64,000 bases of DNA. Source: Rhynchopus sp. YZ270_cl-10. Lineage: Eukaryota > Euglenozoa > Diplonemea > Diplonemida > Diplonemidae. The DNA is taken from the NCBI GenBank assembly GCA_964035575.1, contig OZ037842.1, positions 1,116,001 to 1,180,000 on the forward strand, written 5' to 3'. The notes below the pieces were generated by a model. That model did no database searches. It was not told where the DNA came from and saw only the letters and a program-made list of their open reading frames with translations. This document shows positions 25,932 to 34,800 of this stretch, piece after piece. The position numbers and the translations under genes were made by a program. The number at the start of each line of letters is the position of its first letter. Within the stretch, counting starts at the first letter, position 1.

Positions 25932-27978
25932 ATGGCAGAGGAGGAGGTACGGCAGGAGGTCATAGCACGGTCCCGTGCTGAATTCCTTGCTGAAATGGGT
26001 CTCAGCGAAAATGATGTGAGCCCGCCGGAAAATATTGAGAAAAAGGTATGCCACTTTTTTACGACTCCACGCTACTGACGATCCATAAGAAGAGTGTTCC
26101 CTCTTTTCAAAGCTCCATTCAGATTTGGCTTAGTACGAGCTGCTTAGGTTCATCACCAAACTCCCCAAAATACAACACTACGGGATTTGATAACCCGTGG
26201 AGTGTCAGTGCCTGCGCCCTCTGAGGCGTTTGCACTATCAACCAGGCATATTGCTAACTTTGCCGAAAGTGGAAAAAAGCAAAACGGCGACACTTTTTTT
26301 TTTTTCCAGGACAAAAAAAAAAATTTTCCCCCCGTTGAAAGCGGGCCTCCCTGCCAACCACAGAGGGCATTATATAGCCCCCCTAGCCTCCACCAAAAAG
26401 GTGGTTTTGTGTGAGGCAGTCATTTTTTTCTGTGCGGAAAACTCAGCGAAAAATATTCTCGGCATTTTGTGATGCACGGCCAACCTACACCACCCCAACC
26501 CTTCTCTGCGGGAAAGCTTCCCTCCTCTGTGCCTTGGTAGCTTTCAGCCACTGGTGATCCGCAATCCGTAGTGGGTGTCCGCCTTCTTATCAGTAACCTT
26601 AGTAAATTTATAAAAGAAATGGTGGCTATGGCCTAACCAAAGGTTAGTCAGGTAACCAAAGGTTCCTGGCGAAGCCACGGTACGCAACATTTCAAAAATC
26701 GCGCTTAAAATTGCACTATTTTACAGCATGGGAAGGGTGTGATGTAAGCTTGCGCCGCAGGCGCACGGTACGCTACTTTTATGATTTTGCCAGATCCTTT
26801 TTCTCAAAAAATGACGACAGGAAACGGCGTTTTGTCGCGTTGAAAACGCCGATTTCTCGGGGGGAACGGCGCTTCGCCAATTTTGAAAACGGCGTTTTTT
26901 TAAAAGGCAAAACGGCGAAACGGCGTTTTCAAAAAAAAAAATTTTGTGATTTTGGCCAAAAAGGCAAAACGGCGAAACGGCACTTAGCAATATGCCTGCT
27001 ATCAACTTCACTTTTTTTTTTTCTGTATGCCAAGTCTTCACAAAAATCTCTCTCAGCCATTTTTGAATTTTAATTTCAACCACACCTTTATATTTATCAC
27101 GGGGAATCAGTGCCTCCTGCGTCCCATGAACGGTGCGGCGTTTGCACTTTCAACTTCTCTTTTTATTACCGTCGCAGCTGTTTGGATATTTGCAACTGTT
27201 CACCTTTTGTATTCTCACACAGGAACAAGAATCCATCGCCATGACAGACGCACTCATCCGCAGCACCCCTATGTACGACACACAGCTCCTCGAATCGTTG
27301 TATGTCCTGCAAACCTGCATACCCCCCTAGAAGCCCTTTTTACGATTCAGATGTATTACGTTTACCGAAAAGCCCTTGAGGCTCTCCCCACCAACTATAC
27401 CTCCACGTCAACCCCCATACCGCTTTGTGAACATAATCCGAGGTCATTCCTATAGCATTTTACGGCGAATACCTCAGGGTGCATTGAGGATTCAGTTCCC
27501 ATTTTTTCATTTTTTCCTCAACTTTTCTAATGACTCATTGTTTCCCCTCAGGAAAGCAGAGCAATGTGCGGAAGGCTGTGGGAAGGCTATTGAGGGCATT
27601 GAGCTTACGGGGCATGGTTATTTACAGCAGGAACTTGGGAAGTTCCGACAAGCCAAGACAGAGCGTCCTGACAAAGACAAAGCGGCAAGCACCATCGGCA
27701 GTGGTGGGTCTGGGAGCAGTGAGGATGAGGGGGCACACCAGGTCCTAAAGGATACCCCCGACTACGCTAAGATGGGTTATGATCCTAAGATGGCAACGGA
27801 GTACAAGACCGGCCTTCTCTCGACGTACCGCAAGAAGAAGGAGCAGACGCCCCGCGAAGAAAGTGGCGTGGAAAAGACCCAACACGAAGCCGAGGCCGCA
27901 CAAGAGGAGCTCCCACCTCCGCCGCCACCAGCAGAAAAGACCGCCCCCGCCCCACCAGAGCAAACCACAGCAGAATAG
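25932..27978 (+). CDS. Small acidic coiled-coil protein of unknown function, 205 aa, three exons
   Basis: Exons 25932-26045, 27223-27299 and 27552-27978 join in consistent phase (0, then 2). I do not recognise the family. Residues 1-70 are helical and charged (MAEEEVRQEVIARSRAEFLA). A conserved-looking centre (AEQCAEGCGKAIEGIELTG) could belong to a small helical adaptor. The C-terminal third is Lys/Glu-rich and ends with a run of six prolines and an Ala/Pro/Gln/Thr tail. No signal or membrane segment is visible, so it is probably soluble. The second exon is only 77 bases, so its call rests on phase and on the GTATGT donor. Intron 1 (1177 bp) is loaded with mobile DNA: a family B copy, family A copies and a 757-bp hAT-like element. 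Confidence 0.65.
26126..26165 (+). repeat. Family B repeat, degenerate
   Basis: GGCTTAGTACGAGCTGCTTA, then ggttcatcaccaaactcccc. It directly precedes the family A copy at 26173. Confidence 0.55.
26173..27021 (+). repeat. Family A repeat split by a transposon
   Basis: The left part (26173-26241) has the hairpin head, GTCAGTGCCTGCGCC, GAGGCGTTTGCACTATCAAC. The right part (26999-27021) resumes CTATCAACTTCAC plus a T run. The two parts share CTATCAAC, the target duplication of the inserted element at 26242-26998. Removing one CTATCAAC plus the insert restores a standard copy. Confidence 0.85.
26242..26998. mobile_element. Non-autonomous hAT-like DNA transposon, 757 bp
   Basis: Perfect 15-bp terminal inverted repeats CAGGCATATTGCTAA and TTAGCAATATGCCTG, flanked by a perfect 8-bp target duplication CTATCAAC (26234-26241 and 26999-27006). 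An 8-bp duplication with ends starting CAG is the signature of the hAT superfamily; P elements also make 8 bp. No transposase is present. The interior is rich in AACGGCG-type words in both orientations (especially 26820-26985) and holds one family H word (26749-26778). It inserted in a family A repeat inside an intron, so it is younger than that copy. Perfect TIRs and duplication suggest a recent event. Confidence 0.88.
27098..27167 (+). repeat. Family A repeat near an acceptor
   Basis: A copy with a worn head (CACGGGGAATCAGTGCCTCC), then GTCCCATGAACGGTGCGGCG, TTTGCACTTTCAACTTCTC and a T run. It ends 55 bp before the 3' splice site at 27222. It is the second family A copy in the same intron. 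Confidence 0.7.
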
Positions 27979-28045
27979 ACTTTGAAGAAGAAAAACAATT
28001 GCTATCGAAAAAAACGGGGTATGCTGTGGATAAGGGGCTCGATAA

Positions 28046-28423
28046 TCATTTACTCGATGGTTGCAGAGGCTGACTCGGTTCCAGCTCGTAGTCATCCAGG
28101 CTCCACCTCATGTCGTCGTCGGAGCAGTGCGGAAGAAACACAAAATACACTGATGAAAGCTCGCTGTAGAACACACCAGACGACGTATCAGCACCCAACG
28201 GTGGTTTCGAACATTGGGCGCAGGGTTTTCCACAGCACACCCCGTTTCTTTCTTTCTTAGCAATTTGTTGTTTTTTGTTGTTGTTTTCCACACCTTCCTT
28301 CAGCCCCTGTACCCCTAGGCAAGATCTTTGCCTGCCCGCGCTTTGCCAAGAGGGAGAGAGTACGAACTGTGCGCTTTTTGTCTGTTTTTTAGTGTTGCCC
28401 CCCCTTCGGAATTGTATTAACAC
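28046..28423 (-). CDS. Possible reverse-strand small protein, 125 aa
   Basis: Tentative. The last 70 codons read as plausible protein (for example CCGKPCAQCSKPPLGADTSS and DMRWSLDDYELEPSQPL) with codon use similar to the neighbouring genes, and end at a TGA. The first 50 codons are low complexity (KKQTKS, ENNNKKQQ) and may be intron or leader. No upstream partner exon was found. If real, it is the only gene here on the - strand and runs tail to tail with the gene ending at 27978. The same DNA could simply be that gene's 3' UTR. Confidence 0.25.
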   Translation of the reverse strand: MLIQFRRGGNTKKQTKSAQFVLSPSWQSAGRQRSCLGVQGLKEGVENNNKKQQIAKKERNGVCCGKPCAQCSKPPLGADTSSGVFYSELSSVYFVFLPHCSDDDMRWSLDDYELEPSQPLQPSSK

Positions 28424-28864
28424 ACATTTTTTTTCTCGAGTTTCTGCAAACGAGGTTCGTTTTACACCTACCTATGCCCACATAAAAAATCCTAGTCTTT
28501 TTTAGGTGTGGTGGTGGCAATATCAAGGCTCATCTTCTCACTCTATACCCCTCTTCTGTTTGCATGACACTCTGGATAGGAGCTTGCATGATTCCCCTCG
28601 ATTTTCTCTAAAAATAAATAAATATTAACAGGGCTCGTTGCTACACTGTGATTTTTTTTTTTCTAAGTTTTCAAAAAAATGAAATACCAATAAAAAAAAA
28701 AACACACAATATAACCGTGTATGGGCATCTGCTACACTTTTTTATCCCAACAAGAGTATACAACCGCAACGGAGAACACACGATATCCGTTTCCCTGCAT
28801 CGAGATCTGGGGGGGTTTTTTGGACGAGCATATTTTCGGGAAGGGTTCACAGCGCCCCCCCAGT

Positions 28865-29010
28865 TAGGTGACTAGACAGAGGCTTAGGTTCATCTTACCA
28901 CCTTCATCTTCTTCATTAAGTAAGGTGACTAAGCATGAGAGTAACGAGATGTCCTATCATGAGAGCAACGAGAGGCTTAGGATCATCTTATAAACTTTTC
29001 TCTTCATTTT
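28865..29010 (+). repeat. Two tandem family B repeats
   Basis: The first copy is 28865-28915 (TAGGTGACTAGACAGAGGCT, then taggttcatcttaccacc). The second, 28922-29010, begins AAGGTGACTAAGCATGAGAG, has an internal ATGAGAG-AACGAG duplication, and finishes GGCTTAGGATCATCTTATAA plus ACTTTTCTC and TTTTTTACAG. Confidence 0.75.
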
Positions 29011-29430
29011 TTACAGTATTATTCAAACCCCCTTTCCCCTCATGTATCCCTTTCCAGGGAACCCAAAAAAATCGCGAATAAAATATTCTGAACCCCCACC
29101 CTTTCCTGCCTCACGCTTTCCTCCCTTCAAACACAACGTTGATGTTGTGACGTACCCAAACTGACAAGAGAGATTTGGAGTTGAGGACGATTTTTCTTTG
29201 CGTCTATATCTTATAAGTACAACGTCTTTGATCGCGACACCGTGTAGGAGCTACCTCTCGGTAGGTGATTGTCGATGAAACAAAAATTTTTTTTTTTTGG
29301 AAAGTGGATCAGGCCAGGGTCCTAGCTTGGTTTTGGAAAAAAATGCCAAATCTGGGTCAGAATTTTTTTTTTGGGTCAGCAGAGGTTTTGGGCCTTGGGG
29401 GGCTTGTCTTGGCTTTTTTGGGTTTTCCGA

Positions 29431-30031
29431 GCTCTACCCTCACTGTGGTGGGGTCATTTCAGAAAAATGGACAAGTTCTTGACTGATACAAATTTTGGCC
29501 ACTACGACTAGTGTTGCTCACAACGTTAAGTGGAACGCTACTATAACCATAAAAATCACTCCCCGTTCATAGATCACCCAACACAAAATATATAAAATGG
29601 CGCCGCAGGCGAAAAAAATTAGGGTACGGTGTAAAAATGTAGCTTTTTACACCACAGAGTCACTCTACGAACCCTTTTTTGCGGAGCAAAAAAGGAAAAA
29701 TGGCGCCGCAGGCAATAAAAATTGGGTCCAGCCCTGGACGGTGCCGGATTTTTTTGTCGATATTTTTTTTTCTTACCCCAGAAAAGGTGGTGGGCCCCCC
29801 AAAGAGGGGAAAAAATCAGAATTTCCCAATTTCCAAATTAATTAATTCCCTTTTTTTTTTTTTTTTGTGGGTCGCGACCCAGGCACTTGGGTCAGCTTGA
29901 CCCACTGACCCAGGCAAGCTAGGACTCTGGATCAGGCTCTCCGCTAGGATTTCCGATTTTGAAAATGTTCTGTTGATGGTCCACGTGGCGGGGTACATGC
30001 TTGCGCCGCAGGCGCACGGTACGCAACTTTT
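29431..30031 (-). repeat. Composite repeat E+H, copy 1 (reverse orientation)
   Basis: 29441-29510 is the reverse complement of a unit found at 42776 and 42957 (CCCCACCACAG, TTGTCCATTT, TTGACCAAAA landmarks). 29999-30031 is the H word GCTTGCGCCGCAGGCGCACG, which occurs in reverse at 42712-42745. The same two words in the same relative order suggest one longer element. Between them are perfect palindromes: GGTGTAAAAA/TTTTTACACC (29630-29655), GGGTCGCGACCC (29869-29880) and TGGGTCA-GCT-TGACCCA. Confidence 0.5.
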
Positions 30032-30184
30032 TTTTTTTTCAACGCCCGATTTTGACTTTTTTGGGACGTTTGAGCACTCACCTCTCCATATCTTCTTCTC
30101 CTGAGCTTTTTTGACAGGTAGAACGGGTCTGAACCACTTAGCAGAACTTTTTTTTTTTTTCTTTTTTTCCCCATTTTCAAAAAG

Positions 30185-30210
30185 TTCTGTTGACAATCAA
30201 CAGAACTTTA
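30185..30210. repeat. Perfect 10-bp inverted repeat
   Basis: GTTCTGTTGA-CAA-TCAACAGAAC, a perfect 10-bp palindrome with a 3-base loop, followed by TTT. The half-word GTTCTGTTGA also occurs at about 29967, and GCAGAAC near 30143. Confidence 0.7.
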
Positions 30211-30302
30211 GTACCTAGCGGAGTGCCTGAAGTGGATATTGCACAACGGAGGCAACTACACTAATCCAACAATTTGTCAAAAAAAAAATAACAAAAGAAA
30301 AT

Positions 30303-30698
30303 AACCACCGTCTTGCTCCCTGCATCCTACCTTGGGTTGTACCCAAAACCTTGTGGGTGCAGGGTATGTACAATGGAGGGAGAGATCGTTATGGGAGAGA
30401 CAGCAGAACCACTCGCACCACCGTCTTGCTCTCTGTGTCCGAATTGGGTAGTATGCCCTAACCTTGTGGGCACAGAGTATGTACAATGGAGGGAGATCCC
30501 GCTATCTTTTAAGACAAGAGTAGCAACTTTTGATGAAACCTTTAGTGGAGTAGCTCATTCTTGTGTCTACACTAAAACCAAGCCAAAACAAACGCAAACA
30601 ATGCCTAACCAAAAACACCACCGTCTTGCTCTCTGTGTCCGAATTGGGTAGTATGCCCTAACCTTGTGGACACAGAGTATGTACAATGGAGGGAGATT
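30303..30698 (+). repeat. Three-copy 83-bp hairpin array upstream of centrin
   Basis: Copies lie at about 30303-30384, 30416-30498 and 30615-30698. Each begins ACCACCGTCTTGCT, folds into a 10-bp stem enclosing a second short stem, and ends TATGTACAATGGAGGGAGA. The outer arms are CTCTGTGTCC/GGACACAGAG in copy 3 and CCCTGCATCC/GGGTGCAGGG (shifted within the same frame) in copy 1: three base pairs changed on both sides with pairing kept. The inner stem is TTGGGT-TGT-ACCCAA in copy 1 and GGGTA-GTA-TGCCC in copies 2 and 3. The last copy ends 126 bp before the centrin ATG. It may be a family of small structured RNAs, a regulatory array or part of the centrin leader. Confidence 0.75.
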
Positions 30699-30823
30699 CG
30701 CATATTGCATAGGAAAAACTTCAAGAAAACCCTACTAAAAAAACATCCTCAAACCCTTTCAGGCCTTTTTTGACTATTTACACTTTTTTTTTTTGTTTGA
30801 AATAAACAAAAAGATAATACACA

Positions 30824-31351
30824 ATGACCACCGATGCTGAACAAAATCGCAAGAAAAGCGGTGCTGGAAAACCTGCGCCAAGCAGAATGCAAATGGACTT
30901 GACTGACGAACAGGAGGCCGACTTGAAGGAGGCTTTTAACCTTCTTGACAGCGAAGGCTATGGTACCATTGATGCACGCGACTTGAAGGTTGCACTGCGT
31001 GCTTTGGGATACGAACCGCAAAAGGACAAAATGAAGAAGATCATTTCCGAGATTGACAAAGACTCGATGTCAGGGACATTGCTGTACGAAGAGTTCAAAC
31101 GCATTATGACAGAGAAGCTTTTCGACTACGAAAACGACGAAGAAATCCGCATCGCCTTTCCCCTCTTTACAGAGGGAAAGTCCAAGTACATCACAGTAGA
31201 CGACCTGAAGCGGGTCGCTTCAGAACTCGGCGAAACTCTCACCGAAGAAGTCTACCTAGAAATGGTGCGCGAAGCAGACGTCCTCGACCACGACGGCAAA
31301 ATCTCAGAGGAGGAATTCCATCGAGTGATGAAGAGGGAGAATGCTTATTGA
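30824..31351 (+). CDS. Centrin (caltractin) family EF-hand protein, 175 aa
   Basis: Calcium-binding protein of centrioles, basal bodies and their contractile fibres. It has a short basic N-terminus (about 25 residues) and then four EF-hand positions. EF1 [12 protein letters not shown] and EF2 [13 protein letters not shown] are close to consensus; EF1 is followed by the centrin-typical [21 protein letters not shown]3 ([12 protein letters not shown]) lacks the acidic residues at positions 1, 3 and 5 and probably does not bind calcium. EF4 ([13 protein letters not shown]) has one residue more than a 12-residue loop, so its first Asp is displaced. The family-typical linker [12 protein letters not shown] is present. 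Intronless; the ATG at 30824 is preceded by an A-rich leader and the hairpin array. A poly(A)-signal-like AATAAA lies near 31438. A calmodulin assignment is less likely given the N-terminus and linker words. Confidence 0.93.
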   Translation: MTTDAEQNRKKSGAGKPAPSRMQMDLTDEQEADLKEAFNLLDSEGYGTIDARDLKVALRALGYEPQKDKMKKIISEIDKDSMSGTLLYEEFKRIMTEKLFDYENDEEIRIAFPLFTEGKSKYITVDDLKRVASELGETLTEEVYLEMVREADVLDHDGKISEEEFHRVMKRENAY

Positions 31352-31827
31352 AAAAAAAAGCGGAGGAGGAGGGGTGGGGTCTTTTACACTTAAATACGTT
31401 GTTTTTTTTAAAATAGTGAGTGTTTTGTTTTTGTGCAAAATAAAAAAAAGATAGTCGTTTCAGATTTGAACTCTGTGTTTTTTCCCATACGGTCTTTCGC
31501 TCTGCACTCCTTTATTGGCAGAGAGGTAACGAAAATGGAGGGATAGCATCTAGCGTCGCTTTCACTTCGTGAGATGGGAACGGAATTCGTCCCGTTTTAG
31601 GATAGGAGTGTGCATCAGCCCCAAGTGTTTCCCAGTAATGTCGGCCGCGGCTTGCGTTAATTTATTTGACAGATGGTAGCCTTTACCTTGACTTTTTTTT
31701 TAGTCGGCAGTGCCTGCGTCCAGCGTTTGCACTATCAACTTCACTTTCCCCTCACAACACTTCACACTCATTCCTCATCTTTTAGAACTCCGCCCCACAA
31801 CGGAGCACACAATTTGTCGGGCAATAA
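31352..31827. other. Intergenic, 476 bp, with a family A repeat
   Basis: Holds a headless family A copy (31703-31747: GTCGGCAGTGCCTGCGTCC, then AGCGTTTGCACTATCAACTT) about 80 bp before the next gene. Nothing else was recognised. Confidence 0.55.
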
Positions 31828-34800
31828 ATGTTTGAGTTGCGGTGGCAGCTTCCCCACCGATTACTTCTGCTAGTGTCTGTGGCGGGTGTGTGTAGTGCGG
31901 ACCACGACTCGAACGAATGGTGCCTTCCGAGCCGGTACAACCCTGTGAACTTCAGCGTACAGCAGGGTGTGCCCAACTCTGAGGCAAAGACCCTGACAGA
32001 CACGAAGCCGCAGATCCTTCTCAACAACGTCCCCTTTGAAGTGAAGGGTGTTGGCTATTCCCCAATCCCACCAGGCAAGAACACGCTCCTCGAAGTCTTC
32101 GACTACTTCACAGACGACCGCTCCTTCATATGGAAACGTGATATTCCCGTGATCGCCTCGATGGGTGCCAACGTCATCCGTACCTGGTCCTGGGATGCAA
32201 CCAAAGACCATACCGGCTTTCTTGATTACTGCAATGACCACGGCCTCAGCGTTCTTGTTCCCTTTCTCATGACCACAGCGGAATACCCAAAGCTCGCAGA
32301 CCCGAGTACGATTCATCAGGTGCTCATTGATTTCAAAGCGTTTGTGAATAGGGTGAAGAACCATCCCGCTCTATTCGGTTACATGATCGGGAACGAACTG
32401 AACGAAGAGTTTGCAGGGCAGCTCGATGAGCTGTTCTCTTTGGTGAACACCATGGTGGAGATACGCGACAGCATCGACCCTGCGCTGCACCCAATCACAG
32501 TCCCGTTCAGCGACTCGCAGTTCATCGACGAACTCGTCGTGAAGTACTACCCATGGCTCAAGATCGACTTCTGGTCGCTCCAGATCTACCGCGACGCAGA
32601 CAACATCGAAAAGATCAGCGAGGAGTACACAAAGCTTTTTCTGAAGGCAGACCCAAACCCACCGCCGTTAACACCTGTAGGACCGAATGACGCCATTTTC
32701 CAATATTTGCCGACGAAACCACTTGTCTTCACTGAGTATGGTCTGGATGCTTTGCTTGAAATGAAGTGCGACTCTTGGAACAAAACGTGCACCCTTAAGG
32801 ACCTGAACCTCATTACCAACCACAACCGTGACATCCCTACAAACGACACAAAGCAGGCCGAAGGTTTCTGCACACGCTTTGCCTCAATTCACAAAGCGAC
32901 GGCAGAAGTCGACGACCAGGACGCACTGCGCTACGTCAGCGGTGGTGTTGTCATGGAGTACTGCGACGAGTGGTGGAAGGGCACGTTCCCCGACGTGCGC
33001 CGTGCCGGCTGCCCAAACCAGCGCACGGATATCCACACCTACTGCAGCCAGAACATCAACAAACACAACAACGGCACAGCATACTTTCTGCATGAGGAGT
33101 GGCTCGGCATCTTCGCACAGATCCCTGCCCTCTCCTCCGACACCGACCTCATCCAGCAGATGGACTACTGCCTTGAACCACGCCTCGCGTTTTGCGTTCT
33201 TTCCAAAAGCTTTCAGAACCCAGAGGACACATGCAAGGATGTGTACCAGATGTGTGCAGACGACGTGTCCTGGCAGCATCATCGTTGCGCATCACGCAAG
33301 CAGATGTCGAACAACATAATTCTTGTCTGGATTGTGCCGCCTATTGCCGTTTTCTGCGCAGTCTTTTACATTCTCCTTGTGAAAGTGGGGCGCAGCTGGC
33401 GGGAGCTTTGCGCTACTTTGCTGCCGCCGTTTATGGGGTTCTTCAGGGATGAGGATGACACCGCGATATTGGACGAGGTGCAGAGCATTGCACCTACGCA
33501 GGATCGGCTTTCGATAGCGACTGCGAATAACGTGCGCGACGGGGGTGTGCTTGATGACGACGACGAAGACGACGAATACGGTGCAGACGAGAAGTCCAGC
33601 CTTGTGCGGACACACAACAGCACGATGAGCGCAGGTGTGCACAGCAGGACACGCGCCGTCTCGCCCTCGCAGTTCTCGCAAGGGTCGAACTGTGCAAACC
33701 GCCAGGTGCACGCCCCCCTGCGCGATGAAAGGGCCTCCTCCCTAGTGGAGAGGACCAACGCAGACATCGTGGCAAGCACCCTCAGTGAGCTCAGGGTGAG
33801 GGTGTCGGGAGCGTTCTGGTACTTCACAGCGTCGCCCTCGCAGAAGAGACACTTCGATGCATGGGGTACAGGAGCGTTCGGCCCCGCACACACAACGTCG
33901 CTTGCGCACTTCCTGACAGTGGAGCTCCCGAAGCAGCTGACGTGTCCACACTTTGCAGTGTCGCAGCGCAGGCTTGTACACATGATCTCAGACGTCTTCC
34001 AGCGCTACTGCTTCAACCTCAGCAACACAGAGCAGCAGGCCCGCGAATCGCTCAGAGACGCCATCAGGATTGTCCACGAGAAGTACTGCGAAGGCTACTT
34101 CCTCTACATGGGGAAGGAGGCCGTGCCCGTCCCGGACAGGGAGGATATGCACTGCTTCGACATGCTGAAGCGCCTCGCACTCTACATGATCATTCAACAG
34201 TGGAGTGGGACAATCAACCATTCTCCCGAAAAGATTTGTGAGTTGCTGGATTGGGCAGAAAAGTACTTCGCCGTCGGCGAGCCAGATGAGAACACAAAAA
34301 GCCTCGACAGCGAGTCTTCAGAAGAGCGCAGGCAGGCGTGCGACACATTATGGATGAGACGTATTTTGCGGATATCGGGTTTTCACCACGGGACAGTTGA
34401 AATTGCACGGACATATTGCATGAAAGTCGACAAAGAGAACTATTCCTTTGACGACATCAATACCGACTCCATGTACAGAATCAAAAGGATCGTGCAAAAT
34501 AGCTCAAAGACGCACATCTCGCGTCTCATCGATGATACCATCACCACGGCCCACGAGGACCTTCTTAAAGAGAGCTATGAGTTCTACTCCAGCAAGGAGT
34601 ACATCATGGGGACTGAGGGCGACCTGCTCCCTCTCAAGGCGGATATCGAGAAGAGGGTGAGCACAATACACGGCACCCATTTGGAGTATAACAGGGCTGC
34701 GCGGCAGGAGAACTGTGTGCTGTCCGATTACGGGCGCAAATTTTTCAACGGGCGGTTCTCGAAAGAGGGTGAGAACTTCCAGCTGGACCAGTCGGAGGAG

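Larger units (their letters stand above)
27979..30823. other. Gene-poor stretch of 2.8 kb, repeat and hairpin rich
   Basis: No + strand gene was recognised. A possible reverse-strand coding patch is at 28046-28265. Family B repeats are at 28865 and 28922. The part 29290-30210 is dense with palindromes and shares elements (families E and H) with 42.7-43.3 kb in opposite orientation. The part 30303-30698 holds a three-copy hairpin array. Family D copies are at 30235 and 30540. Confidence 0.55.
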
